Below, in pieces: positions 53,701-62,022 of a stretch of 64,000 nt of DNA. A model generated the notes under the pieces. The model ran no database searches. It saw only the letters and a list, made by a program, of their open reading frames with translations, and had not been told where the DNA came from. The translations under genes and the position numbers were made by a program. The DNA comes from Aquisphaera giovannonii (lineage in GTDB: Bacteria > Planctomycetota > Planctomycetia > Isosphaerales > Isosphaeraceae): assembly GCF_008087625.1 (NCBI RefSeq), contig NZ_CP042997.1, positions 1,054,001-1,118,000 of the forward strand, in the 5' to 3' direction. How positions within the stretch are numbered: the stretch's first letter is position 1; each line of letters starts with the position of its first letter.

Positions 53701-53838
53701 CTGGACGTTGGTGATGTCCGGCACCGCGTCGATCGGCAGCCGCATCAGGGCGTAGGCTCCGGAGCCGGCGAGGGCCAGCAGCACGAGGAGGACCAACGGG
53801 CGATTCCGCAGCGAGGCGTCGATGAGGCGGTCGAACAT
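50716..53838 (-). CDS. RND efflux transporter, CusA/CzcA heavy-metal type
   Basis: A 1040-residue inner membrane pump. Twelve membrane segments in the RND arrangement; the N terminus MFDRLIDASLRNRPLVLLVLLALAGSGAYALMRLPIDAVPDITNVQV is typical of the CzcA/CusA branch. The TM4 signature GAIDFGLIVDSAVIVMEN contains the proton-relay aspartate of metal-type RND pumps. Two large periplasmic loops form the porter domain. Normal partners are a membrane fusion protein and an outer membrane factor; neither is present nearby. On the same strand upstream is only a small secreted open frame. Metal specificity cannot be read. Confidence 0.92.
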   Translation of the reverse strand: MFDRLIDASLRNRPLVLLVLLALAGSGAYALMRLPIDAVPDITNVQVMALTNAPALGPEEVERFITVPVENAMNGIPRVQEVRSFSQFGISGVTVVFEEGVDIYWARQQVGERLALVRSQIPAEYGQPEMGPIATGLGEVFQFEVRNADDAPTRRSLMDLRTILDWEVARPLKSIPGVVEVNAFGGELKTYEVRLDPQKLMSRGISVNRVFQAIARNNGSAGGGYLERNGQQRVIRTVGLINDLDELGDVLLEATPSGTPIHVRDVAEVRFAPMIRAGAVTRDGRGEAATATVLMLMGENSRVVVDRIKEKLAEIQEGLPEGVVIDPFYDRAALIERTIATVSRNLAEGGVLVVAVLLVLLGNLRAGLIVALAIPLSMLFAGELMLYFGVAGSLMSLGAIDFGLIVDSAVIVMENIVHRLSHARPGEAAAEVVRAATREVRKPVVFGVGIITLVHLPILALEGVEGKMFRPMALTVIFALSGSLLLSLTATPVLASFFLRPGASERETLPIRLAKRAYRAPLGWAIRRPIPVALMAIAALAATVPIALSLGGEFIPKLDEGDLVVVLVRPPDAALSEGIQDTTHFERALREAFPDEIKSVVSRTGRPEIGIDPAGVNLTDVFVLLQPPERWTRVHDRDGLIRAIEELGGRVLPGTFLAFTQPIELRFNDLLAGVRADVGLSLFGDDLGVLQEKSNALAEVLRSVPGASEVKAQSLGGLPFLQIDIDRDRIDRRGIDGAEVLDVGAALGGKVVGQVVEGERRFDLQVRIAPEYRQDVDAIRNLLLTTSAGKQVALESVADIKMVDGVYEVWRKDRRRRAMVQCNVRDRDLASFVAEAQRRVAAEVTLPRGYRVEWGGTFENLQSATRRLTIVVPIALSLIMLLLYATFGSVSLAMLIFLSVPLGAIGGVLALWLRGLNFSISAGVGFIALSGVAVLDGLVLVSAIRQLVEQGTPVLRAVGEASMARLRPILMTGLVASLGFVPMALSHGSGAEVQRPLATVVIGGLITSTLLKLVVLPALYAWFDPGAPSPRADGPAPEVG

Positions 53839-54061
53839 GGGGGCGACCTCGACGGAGATGATGGGGGCGAGTCGTGACGAATGGCCGGCGGGCGAGGCCC
53901 TCGGCCTCGATCGCACTCCGGGCAGCCTCGCTCGCGGCTCGACGGCCCGATGCGCGGGACCTGCACCGGCGAGGCGGCCGGCGGCCGGGGGAAACGGCGG
54001 TGGCGCGTCGCCGCCCGGGGAGGAGGGCGTGAGGCGACGTCCGGGACCGGCGGGGCGTGGA

Positions 54062-54475
54062 TCAGATCAGGAGGCGGCAGAGGTGCACGAAGCAGGGGCC
54101 TCGCGCCGTCGCGTCCCGGACGACCGGCGTGGCGCCCAACGGCGATGGCCCGGCGACGAGGGCCGACGGCGCCGGGGAGAATGCGGGCTCGACCCGGCTC
54201 CGGCCGGGGTCAAGGGCGTCGCCCGGGTCATCCGGCCGATCGTCCTCGGGCTCGTCGGGGATCTCCACCTCGTCATCCCACGCCGAGAGCATGCCGCTCG
54301 AGGCGGCCCGCGCCATGCCGGCCGCGCGGACGTCCCGCGGCCCCGTCGCGTCGGTCGACGGCCCGCAAGCGAGCACGCCCGAGCCGCCGAGATCGCGCGC
54401 GGATCCGGCCGGCGCGGTGGCGGGCGTGGCCGGGTGGGCGAGGATCAGGGCGAGGAGGAGGACAACATCCGGCAT
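54062..54475 (-). CDS. Possible small secreted protein upstream of the RND pump
   Basis: A 137-residue open frame with a plausible signal peptide (MPDVVLLLALILAHPATPATA) and an acidic, proline-rich mature part ending CFVHLCRLLI, including a cysteine pair. It lies on the same strand, 223 bases before the RND pump gene. No ribosome-binding site is seen and the family is unknown. A small periplasmic metal-binding partner would fit, but this is speculative. Confidence 0.4.
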   Translation of the reverse strand: MPDVVLLLALILAHPATPATAPAGSARDLGGSGVLACGPSTDATGPRDVRAAGMARAASSGMLSAWDDEVEIPDEPEDDRPDDPGDALDPGRSRVEPAFSPAPSALVAGPSPLGATPVVRDATARGPCFVHLCRLLI

Positions 54476-54708
54476 GGGCGGTGTGGGCTCGACGATCCGG
54501 CCGGGGCCGGCGGTGTCACGGACCGGGCTCTCCCTTCGGATTGTAAGGATCGTGCCCTCGGGCGTCCAGCGATGAACGCCCGGCGCGTGGGCTCGCGGGC
54601 GGCCCCGGGATGCCCGTCGTCCCCCGGCAACCCGGCGGTCGACGGGCCCGCGGCGAGACGGGGCGCGAAGGCCGGGTATCGCCCCGGCACGCCCGGTCGT
54701 GGGCGGGA

Positions 54709-57700
54709 TCAGCGGGGATCGTCTCGGCTTCCCCTCCAGAGGATGACGGAGCCGTCGTGGCTCGCGGAGGCGAGGGTCCGGCCGTCGGGCGAGAAGGCGA
54801 CGGCATTGACCCGCTTCGCGTGGCCGTCCAGGACCAGGGTCATCTGGCCCGTGGCGGGGTCCCACAGGCGGACCTTCGCGTCGCCGCAGGCGGCCGCGAG
54901 CGTCCGGCCGTCGGGCGAGAAGGCGAGGCCCCAGACGGCCGCGTCGGAGCCCTTGACGAGCCGGCGCCGCGACCAGGCGGCCGCGTCCCAGATCGACAGG
55001 TTGCCCCAGTCGTCGCCGACGGCGAGGAGGGCGCCGTCGGAGGAGAAGGCGAGCGAGCCGACCTGCCGCGGGGACCTGAGCGAGGCGACCTCGCGGCCGC
55101 CGGGCAGCTCGACGACGCGGATCGTCCGGTCGTTGCCGGAGGAGGCCAGGAGCGGGCCGGCCGGCGCGAAGGCCAGGGCGCGGACCGTGTCGGTATGGCC
55201 CGAGAATTCGGCCATCGGCCGGCCATGGGCCGCGTCCCAGAGCCGGACGGTGCCGTCCGAGCCGGCGGAGGCCACGAGCCTGCCGTCGGGCGAGATCGCC
55301 ACCGCGCGCACCCGGTCGGTGTGCCCGGAGAGCACGGCGCGCGGCCGGCCGGCGGGGAGGTCCCAGAGCCGGACCTTGTTCTCGAAGCCGGCGGACGCCA
55401 GGGTATGGCCGTCGGGCGAGATCGCCACGCCGGCCACCAGCGCGCCATGGCCCTTGAGCACGGCTGTTCGCGAGCCCTCGCGGGCGTCCCAGAGCCCGAT
55501 GGTGTGGTCGTCGGCGGAGGTGGCGAGCGTCGAGCCGTCGGGCGAGAAGGCCAGGCCCCAGACCTCCGCCCGGTGGGCGGCGATGCGGGTGAACGACTCG
55601 GACGATCGGCCGAGGTGCCAGGCGCGGAGCCGGCCGTCTGCGGCCTTGAAGACCAGCGAGCCGCCGTCGGCCGTGAAGGCCAGGCAGCGGACGGTGCCGG
55701 CCCCGGCGGGGTACGCGGCCCGCTTCCTCCCCGTGCCCGCGTCCCAGATGGCGGCCCCCTGCTTGATCCCGCCGCAGGCGAGCTGCCGGCCGTCGGGAGA
55801 GAGCGCCACGCTCAGGCCCTCGCCCAGGATCCCCTCCAGCGGGATCCGCCGGGGGGCCTTCCGGATGTCCGCGATCAGGACCGCGTCACTGCCCAGCACG
55901 GGGTCGCCGGCGAACCGGCCGCCGTCGGCGGAGAATTCGCCGTGCTTGAGCATGGGGATCGGCAGCGAGCCGAGCTCGCGGCGGGACGGGACGTCCCAGA
56001 ATGTGATCATCCAGGAGAACGACGCGAGGGTGCGGCCGTCGGGCGAGAAGGCGAGGCCGCCGACCTCGGGCTGGCGGTGCATCAGCGTCGCCTCGGGCCG
56101 GCCCGTCGCCGCGTCGCGGAGCGTCACCACCGGGCCGTCGAGCCCGGCCGTGGCCATCCATCGGCCGTCGGGGGAGTACGCCATCCGGTCGCAGGGGATG
56201 GGGGCGATCGCGGGCGAGGGCCTGACCGCTCCGCCCGCCAGGATCCAGAACCTGGCCGCGTTCCGCGACCGATCCCCCTTCATGCCGCGTTCCTGGACGG
56301 CGATCGTCCGGCCGTCGGCGGAGAAGGCGACGCCCTCGACGGCCGCCCCGGCCCGCGGGAAGGTGGCGAGGGCGCGGCCGTCGGCCGCATCCCAGAGCCG
56401 GGCCTCGCCGGGCCCGTCGCCGCCATTCATCCAGGACGCGAGCACGCGGCCGTCCGGCGAGAGGGCCAGGCCGGAGACTTCCCCCGGATGCGCCGGGACG
56501 CGCGCGACCTCGCGGCCGGCGGCCGGGTCGTAGAGGAGGAGCGAGCCGTCGCCGCCCCCCGAGGCCAGCAGCCGGCCGCCCGGGGCGGCGAGCATGGCCG
56601 TCGCCTCGTGGTCGGCGAGGACCGAGACGTCGCGGCGGCTCGCCCGGTCCAGGTGTCGCCACTCGAAGCCGCGGAGGTCGAGGCCGTCGGCCCCCGGGGC
56701 GAGGCCGGAGAGGATCTCCTGGGCGAGCTCCGCCTGCCCCGAGGCGTGGGCCTGCTGGGCCAGCCTCATCTGGGAGTCGTACAGGAGGCGGCGGGTGGAT
56801 TGCTCGTTGCGCTCGGCCCGCGAGAGCGCCTCCTTCAGCTCCCGGTTGTGGCCGCGGAGCATGCCGTCGCGCCAGACGACGAGGCCGCCGGCGGCGAGGA
56901 TCGCCGCGAGGACGGCCGCCAGGCCCGCCGCGACCGCCCACCGATTCCGCCGGGCCCACCGCGCGGCGAGGTCGAGCGGGCCGGGCGGCCGCGCCAGGAT
57001 GGGCCGCCCCTCGAGGAACCGCCCGAGGTCCTCGGCCATCTCGCCGGCCGTCGCGTAGCGGCCCGCCGGGTCCTTGGACAGGGCCTTCAGGACGATCGTC
57101 TCCAGGTCGCGAGGGACCGAGGGGTCGATGAGCCTGGGCCTGCGGGGCTGGCCGTCGGCGACCTGGCGGAGCAGGCCCAGGCGGCTGTCCCCGTCGGCTT
57201 CGAAGACCGGCCGGCCGGCGATCAGCTCGTAGAGCGTGGCGCCCAGGGAGTAGACGTCGGTGCGGTGGTCCACGACCGAGCGGGCCCCGGCCGCCTGCTC
57301 CGGGCTCATGTAGCGGAGCGTGCCGAGGATGGCGCCGGACTGCGTGAGGTCGGACTGGCCCGCCATGCGGGCGAGGCCGAAGTCGCCCACCCAGAGCCAG
57401 CCGGATTCGTCCACGAGGAGGTTCGACGGCTTGACGTCCCGGTGGACGACCCCCTGCTCGTGCGCGTACTGGAGCGCGAGCGCCGCCTGGCGGCCCAGCT
57501 CCGCCGCCTCGCGGTGGGGGGGCCTGCTCGCGGCGACCGCGGCCAGGGTGCGGCCCTCGATGAGCTGCATCGCGTAGAAGTGGCAGTCGCCCTCCGAGCC
57601 GGTCAGGTAGACCGGGACGATGTGCGGGTGGCGGAGGCAGGCGGCGGCCATCGCCTCGACGCGGAAGCGCTGGAGCTTGCGGGGGTCGTCGGGGGCCGCG

Positions 57701-57987
57701 GGGAGGATCTTCAGCGCCACGCGACGGCCCAGCGAGCGCTGGACGGCCTCGTAGACGACGCCCATCCCCCCGCGGCCGATCACCCGGACGATCGAGAAAT
57801 CGCCGAGGGCATCGGGCGCCCCCGGCCCCCCGCCGGGCCGCCCCATCTCCCGGCCGGCGCGGTCGAGGAGCTCCATCACGGCGATCAGCTCCAACATCGC
57901 CGTGTCGCCGGTGGCCTCGTCCTCGGTGGCCGGGCCCGCCGGCCCTCGACGGTCGCCGGCCTCGGGGTCGCCGAGCGGGGCGTTCAC
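54709..57987 (-). CDS. Ser/Thr protein kinase with membrane segment and WD40 repeats
   Basis: A 1092-residue protein. Kinase domain about 63-327: IGRGGMGVVYEAV, VALKILP lysine, catalytic D184 in VHRDVKPSN, DFG in GDFGLARM, and GTLRYMSPEQ. Membrane segment about 348-373 (AVAAGLAAVLAAILAAGGLVVW), a short coiled coil, then about 14 WD40-like repeats (about 456-1086; VAFSPDGRTLASASHDGSVI). It starts with GTG, chosen because it overlaps the stop of the upstream ECF sigma gene as GTGA. This is the third sigma/kinase pair in the window, and the layout copies the pair at 23.5-28.3 kb. Confidence 0.9.
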   Translation of the reverse strand: MNAPLGDPEAGDRRGPAGPATEDEATGDTAMLELIAVMELLDRAGREMGRPGGGPGAPDALGDFSIVRVIGRGGMGVVYEAVQRSLGRRVALKILPAAPDDPRKLQRFRVEAMAAACLRHPHIVPVYLTGSEGDCHFYAMQLIEGRTLAAVAASRPPHREAAELGRQAALALQYAHEQGVVHRDVKPSNLLVDESGWLWVGDFGLARMAGQSDLTQSGAILGTLRYMSPEQAAGARSVVDHRTDVYSLGATLYELIAGRPVFEADGDSRLGLLRQVADGQPRRPRLIDPSVPRDLETIVLKALSKDPAGRYATAGEMAEDLGRFLEGRPILARPPGPLDLAARWARRNRWAVAAGLAAVLAAILAAGGLVVWRDGMLRGHNRELKEALSRAERNEQSTRRLLYDSQMRLAQQAHASGQAELAQEILSGLAPGADGLDLRGFEWRHLDRASRRDVSVLADHEATAMLAAPGGRLLASGGGDGSLLLYDPAAGREVARVPAHPGEVSGLALSPDGRVLASWMNGGDGPGEARLWDAADGRALATFPRAGAAVEGVAFSADGRTIAVQERGMKGDRSRNAARFWILAGGAVRPSPAIAPIPCDRMAYSPDGRWMATAGLDGPVVTLRDAATGRPEATLMHRQPEVGGLAFSPDGRTLASFSWMITFWDVPSRRELGSLPIPMLKHGEFSADGGRFAGDPVLGSDAVLIADIRKAPRRIPLEGILGEGLSVALSPDGRQLACGGIKQGAAIWDAGTGRKRAAYPAGAGTVRCLAFTADGGSLVFKAADGRLRAWHLGRSSESFTRIAAHRAEVWGLAFSPDGSTLATSADDHTIGLWDAREGSRTAVLKGHGALVAGVAISPDGHTLASAGFENKVRLWDLPAGRPRAVLSGHTDRVRAVAISPDGRLVASAGSDGTVRLWDAAHGRPMAEFSGHTDTVRALAFAPAGPLLASSGNDRTIRVVELPGGREVASLRSPRQVGSLAFSSDGALLAVGDDWGNLSIWDAAAWSRRRLVKGSDAAVWGLAFSPDGRTLAAACGDAKVRLWDPATGQMTLVLDGHAKRVNAVAFSPDGRTLASASHDGSVILWRGSRDDPR

Positions 57988-58613
57988 GACGCCGGCCCCC
58001 CCGCGTCGCCTTCCAGCCGACGGCGGAACCGCCGCAGGGCCCGGGCGTGCCGCATCTTGGCCGCATCCGCGCCGACCCCGAGCCGCACGCCGATCTCCGC
58101 CATGGAGAGCCGCTCGATGTAACGGAGGGTGAGGACCTCGCGGTCGGCCGGCGCAAGCCTCGCGAGGACCGATCGGACCAGCTCGCACTCGTCGTCGCGG
58201 GCCGCGGCCTCGCTCGGGCCGGTCCGGGGATCGGGCGGGGACGGGGACGTCGGGCCGACGGAGCCGGACGCCGCGGGCCGCTCGCACGCCTCCCGCGCGG
58301 CGGACCGCTTGCCGGCCCCCAGGTGGAAGCGGTGCAGCCAGCCCAGGCGAGTCAGCGCCTGGCGTCGCAGCCAGCAGGAGAACGGGACCGGCCGCTCGCG
58401 GGCGAAGCCGGAGACCCCGAGGCAGGCGATGCCCATCGCGTCCTGGACGACGTCCGAGGGGTCGAGCCGGGCCGCGACGCGGCGGTCGAGCCGCCTGGCC
58501 ACGAGCCGCCTCAGCCGCCCGCGATGCCGCTCGAGCAGCCGGCCGGCGGCGTCCCGATCCCCCCCGGCCACCCGCCGCAGCAGCTCCTCCGTCTCCCGAC
58601 CGTCGAGCCCCAT
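57984..58613 (-). CDS. ECF-family RNA polymerase sigma factor
   Basis: A 209-residue ECF sigma factor. Region 2 about 25-95 (ERHRGRLRRLVARRLDRRVAARLDPSDVVQDAM) is of the type often called the planctomycete RpoE-like/ECF01 group, with PFSCWLRRQALTRLGWLHRFHL. Region 4 about 145-205 (LAPADREVLTLRYIERLSMAEIGVRLGVGADAAKMRHARALRRFRRRL) has the helix-turn-helix. Its stop overlaps the kinase start (GTGA), so the two are co-translated. No anti-sigma gene is seen. Confidence 0.9.
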   Translation of the reverse strand: MGLDGRETEELLRRVAGGDRDAAGRLLERHRGRLRRLVARRLDRRVAARLDPSDVVQDAMGIACLGVSGFARERPVPFSCWLRRQALTRLGWLHRFHLGAGKRSAAREACERPAASGSVGPTSPSPPDPRTGPSEAAARDDECELVRSVLARLAPADREVLTLRYIERLSMAEIGVRLGVGADAAKMRHARALRRFRRRLEGDAGGPAS

Positions 58614-59321
58614 CGCCACCCCCTGACCCCCGCCGCCCGGCCCGCTCGGGGGCCGACGATGCGCCGCGATCGGTCGCGGCCCCACCCCGACGCCATCGGC
58701 GCCGGCGGGAAATTCCGGCCCGCCGGTTACCTCCGCGAGCGTTTCGCAAAACCCCTTGCAGGGCCCATCACGACGGAGATCGTCGCGGAGCCGGACGGGA
58801 CCGATCCTAATTCGGAGCACGGGTGCATGCCTGAAAGCTACCCCTCCGGCCGCGGAATCACAAGCCAAATACACCAAACGTCGCACATATTCAGCTAACA
58901 GCAAGTTCATGATATCTGGGCCCGCATCCCGGGCCGCGGGCGTGCTCGCGGCACGGACGGCCCGCGCGGCGGAATCGGGGAGACTGACTCGCGGGGCGTG
59001 GGATACGACTTGACGCTTATCCCTGAGTTCCCCGGGCGGTGGCGGGCTGCGAGCGTGGCCCAGGGGGGGACCGCCGCGACCACGGCGGGGACCCATGATT
59101 CGGACTTCAGCACGGGGGACCTCATCTCCGCGGTGAGCGGGACCTCCGCCGACGCGGCCGTGGCGTTCATCGACGTCGAGTGGCTGGCCTCGGCCTTGCC
59201 GCCGGGCGCGGCGGCCATCAGGTCCAGCGTCGAGGCGCCGGCCGGCGCCGCGGCCGTCCCCGAGCCGCCGTCGGTCGTGGCCCCGTCCCTCGGGCGAGGC
59301 CCGACGCCGGCCCAGCCCGAC
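58614..59321. other. Intergenic region, no recognised gene
   Basis: About 700 bases upstream of the third sigma gene and downstream of the GyrI-like gene. The stretch 58790-58920 is richer in A+T than the rest and may hold the sigma gene promoter. A plus-strand open frame from 58998 (MGYDLTLIPEF, later AAVPEPPSVVAPS) has amino-acid composition like an exported protein remnant but no recognisable family. Confidence 0.35.
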
Positions 59322-59786
59322 TCACCCCTCGATCGGCAGGTTCAGCTCCGTCCGCCAGTTGGACGGGTCGGGCCCGGACTCCGGGCCCTCCTGGTAGCAT
59401 TCCCAGAGGCCGCCGGCGGGGGTGAGGCCCTCCGACCGGACGAGGGCGGTGAAGACGCCCCACGCATGGTGCAGGTTCTCGTAGGGCCCGAAGTGGACCG
59501 TGCGGGCCACCTTCGCCGCGGGCAACTCGCCCGGTCGCACCCGTCCGGAGGGCTCGATCGGGGCGTCGATCGGGAAGCCGGTCTCGAAGTCGAAGAGGCC
59601 CGAATCCATGCTCAGATAATGATTGAAGAGCGGCCCGGCCGGCTTCACGCCCTGCGCCTTCAGGACGGCGAGGATCTCGTCGATGGCCGGCTTCATCACC
59701 GACGGCATCTCGCGCTGGGGGACCGTCATGCGGATCACCGCGGCGGCCCGCGCCGGGGAATCGACCACCTGGATGACTCGGGACAT
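59322..59786 (-). CDS. GyrI-like (small-molecule-binding) domain protein
   Basis: A 154-residue protein of the GyrI-like/effector-binding fold. Elements: VIRMTVPQREMPSVMKPAIDEILAVLKAQGV, PAGPLFNHYLSMD, FDFETGFPID and VARTVHFGPYENLHHAWGVF, ending WRTELNLPIEG. Such stand-alone domains bind or hydrolyse small hydrophobic cations; the activity here is unknown. It follows the VOC protein by 52 bases on the same strand and is probably co-transcribed. GGAG lies upstream of the ATG. Confidence 0.85.
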   Translation of the reverse strand: MSRVIQVVDSPARAAAVIRMTVPQREMPSVMKPAIDEILAVLKAQGVKPAGPLFNHYLSMDSGLFDFETGFPIDAPIEPSGRVRPGELPAAKVARTVHFGPYENLHHAWGVFTALVRSEGLTPAGGLWECYQEGPESGPDPSNWRTELNLPIEG

Positions 59787-59838
59787 GGCAGGGCTCCGTG
59801 AGGGAGGCGGCGGGCGTTGCGGCCCGGTTCGGCGCGGG

Positions 59839-60234
59839 TCAGGGCACGTTGAGCTGCCAGGATACGCCGTAGCGGTCGCTGATCCAGGCGAACTTCCGGC
59901 TGAACCCGTAGTTCCCCGGCGGCATCAGCACGCCCCCGCCCTCCCCGAGCGTCGCGAAGGCCCGGTCGAACTCCGCCTCGTCCGCGCAATCGACGAACAG
60001 GGAGACGGACGGCGTGAAGGTGAACCCGTGCTTCATCGGGCTGTCGATGCACTTCATCCGATGCCCCGCCAGCGCGAACTCCGCCACCTTGATCGACCCT
60101 TCCGCGCCCGGCTCGCCCGGGCCGTACTTCTCGACCGAGATCACCTGCGAGCCGGCGAAGACGGAGACGTAGAGCGTCATCGCCTCCTCGGCCTTCCCCT
60201 CGAACATCAGGAACGTCGCGATCTGGACGGGCAT
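59839..60234 (-). CDS. VOC superfamily (PhnB/3-demethylubiquinone methyltransferase-like) protein
   Basis: A 131-residue protein of the VOC (glyoxalase/dioxygenase) superfamily, PhnB-like branch: QIATFLMFEGKAEEAMTLYVSVFAGSQV, EFALAGHRMKCIDS, SLFVDCADEAEFDRAF and FAWISDRYGVSWQLN. These are small beta-alpha-beta-beta-beta proteins of mostly unknown reaction. The ATG giving MPVQIATF follows GGAGGTG. It is the first gene of a pair with the GyrI-like gene, and both resemble the stress or antibiotic-response cassettes seen next to AraC/TetR regulators elsewhere, though no regulator is here. Confidence 0.88.
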   Translation of the reverse strand: MPVQIATFLMFEGKAEEAMTLYVSVFAGSQVISVEKYGPGEPGAEGSIKVAEFALAGHRMKCIDSPMKHGFTFTPSVSLFVDCADEAEFDRAFATLGEGGGVLMPPGNYGFSRKFAWISDRYGVSWQLNVP

Positions 60235-60369
60235 TTTCGGCACCTCCGTTTCGATATTGCCACCCGGTTTTCCATTATCGGTCTCAAAAGGCATGATCAT
60301 GGAGGGTATTTGTTCAGGCACGTCCCGTCGTTCTTGAGCCCGGCTTCGGAGGCGAACTCGGCCTTTTTC

Positions 60370-60523
60370 AGGGTGCGTCAAGCGCGGCGCGGACGCACCG
60401 GACCGCCGGGTGACATGGATGGACGCGGGCGATGAGGGATTCAGGCCTCGCGTGGGCACGCAGACGGGGCCATCCTCGGTGACGAGCCGGTCCGGTGCGT
60501 CCGCGCTACGCTTGACGCACCCT
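60370..60523. mobile_element. MITE-like element, copy 2 (terminal inverted repeats)
   Basis: A 154-base element with the same ends as the copy at 41369-41521 (AGGGTGCGTCAAGCG ... CGCTTGACGCACCCT). The inverted repeats are about 36 bases with only 2 mismatches. It lies between the start of the VOC gene and the end of the fucosidase gene, both read leftward. It is followed by ACAAAAG as in copy 1. Confidence 0.82.
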
Positions 60524-60540
60524 ACAAAAGAGCATGGCCA

Positions 60541-62022
60541 TTACTTGCTGGGTTTCCCCGCCGCGGGCGAGGCATGCAGGCCCAGCTCGGCGAGCGCCGG
60601 GCAGGCCGCGGACGTCAGCCGCAGGCGGACGCGGGTCGTGGTCACGGGCGGGACGCGGACGAGGCGGCGGCTGCCGATGCTCGTCCCCCGGGCGAACTCC
60701 CGCCAGGCGCCGTCGGCCCAGCGGTCCAGGGCGAACGACTCGATGCGCTGGCCGAGCGGGAGGAACTCGCGGAGGCTGATCACGTCGAAGGCGACGGGCG
60801 AGTCGAAGTCCAGCGTCAGCTCGGGGCCCTTCGCGTCGTCGTCGGTGGACCAGTACGTGTCCCGACGGCCGTCCAGGAGGTTGGCGGTGCCGTACGCGCC
60901 CGAGCCGCCGCGGACGTTCGAGGCGACGATCCGCGCGGATCGGGCGAGGTCCTTCGCGAAGGTCGCGTCCAGGATCGCGCGGAAGCCCCGGAGGGACTCC
61001 ACGTCCGGGTCGGCGATCCGGCCCCGGCGGTCGGGCGGGATGTTCAGATTGAGCGAGGCGCCGCGGCCGACGGACTTGAAGTAAATGTCGATGAGTTGAT
61101 CCGGAGTCTTGACCTTCGCGTCCTCGGACGGGTGGTAGAACCAGCCGGGGCGGATGGAGACGTCGCACTCCGCGGGGATCCACGCGGTGCCGGGCCGCTC
61201 GCCGGAGTTGAGCCCCACGCTGGTCCCGCCGGGGTGGCGGCCGGGGCGGGTCATGTCGAGCGTGGCCCAGCACGGGTCGCCGGCGGTGCCGCTCTCGTTG
61301 CCGACCCAGCGGAAGTCCGGCCCGGCGTCGCTGAAGAAGCAGGCCATGGGCTGGAGCGTGCGGAGCATCGCCCAGGTGTTCGGCCAGTCGTAATAGGTGC
61401 GGTTGTCGATCCGCCGCGTCTCCCGGGCGCCGCCGTAGTAGCCGTCGCCCCCGTTGGCGCCGTCGAACCAGACGCAGAAGAGCGGGCCGTACTGCGTGGC
61501 CAGCTCGCGGGCCTGGTCGCGGTAGTAGCCGATGTACGACGGCCGGCCGTAGTCCGCGCGATTGCGGTCCCAGGGGGAGAGGTAGACGCCGAACTTCAGC
61601 CCCTGCGCCTTGCAGGCGTCGGCCATCTCCCGGACGACGTCCCCCCTGCCCCCCTTCCAGGGCGAGTTCTTCACCGAGTGCTCGGTGTACTTGCTGGGCC
61701 AGAGGCAGAAGCCGTCGTGGTGCTTCGCCGTGAGGATCAGCCCGGCCATGCCCGCCTCGCGGGCCGTCCGCGCGACCTGGCCGGCGTCGAAGTCGGTCGG
61801 GTTGAACACGGCCGGCGACTCGTCGCCGTTGCCCCACTCCCGGTCGGTGAACGTGTTCACGGTGAAGTGGACGAACCCGTAGAACTCCATCTCATGCCAG
61901 GCGAGCTGCCGGGCGCTCGGAGTCGGGCCGTGGGGCGCCGGGGGCGGCACGTCGCCGGCCCCGGCCGTCGCGGCGAGGGCGGACGCCGCGACCATCGCGG
62001 CGAGGAGGTTCGTGGTGCGCAT
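60541..62022 (-). CDS. Exported alpha-L-fucosidase, glycoside hydrolase family 29
   Basis: A 493-residue enzyme that removes terminal alpha-L-fucose from glycans. Signal peptide residues 1-23 (LLAAMVAASALAATAGAG). The GH29 barrel (about 30-345) contains YGFVHFTVNTFTDREWG, LILTAKHHDGFCLWPSKYTEHS, YLSPWDRN and D187 in CVWFDGANG, the expected nucleophile. The C-terminal region (about 355-490) is an F5/8-type-C/beta-sandwich domain (ANLLDGRRDTYWSTDDD, VISLREFLPLGQRIESF), probably binding glycans. The start ATG gives MRTTNLLAAM. It fits with the GH97 and esterase genes as part of a polysaccharide-degrading repertoire. Confidence 0.93.
   Translation of the reverse strand: MRTTNLLAAMVAASALAATAGAGDVPPPAPHGPTPSARQLAWHEMEFYGFVHFTVNTFTDREWGNGDESPAVFNPTDFDAGQVARTAREAGMAGLILTAKHHDGFCLWPSKYTEHSVKNSPWKGGRGDVVREMADACKAQGLKFGVYLSPWDRNRADYGRPSYIGYYRDQARELATQYGPLFCVWFDGANGGDGYYGGARETRRIDNRTYYDWPNTWAMLRTLQPMACFFSDAGPDFRWVGNESGTAGDPCWATLDMTRPGRHPGGTSVGLNSGERPGTAWIPAECDVSIRPGWFYHPSEDAKVKTPDQLIDIYFKSVGRGASLNLNIPPDRRGRIADPDVESLRGFRAILDATFAKDLARSARIVASNVRGGSGAYGTANLLDGRRDTYWSTDDDAKGPELTLDFDSPVAFDVISLREFLPLGQRIESFALDRWADGAWREFARGTSIGSRRLVRVPPVTTTRVRLRLTSAACPALAELGLHASPAAGKPSK

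Noticed and set aside
53839-54061. Remnant of a membrane fusion protein gene upstream of the RND pump
   Set aside because: Translation in all frames gives no lipoyl or coiled-coil pattern.
58998-59321. Possible exported protein (MGYDLTLIPEF... AAVPEPPSVV)
   Set aside because: The frame runs on as antisense of the GyrI-like gene, has no signal peptide or ribosome-binding site, and no family pattern; kept only as a note in the intergenic entry.
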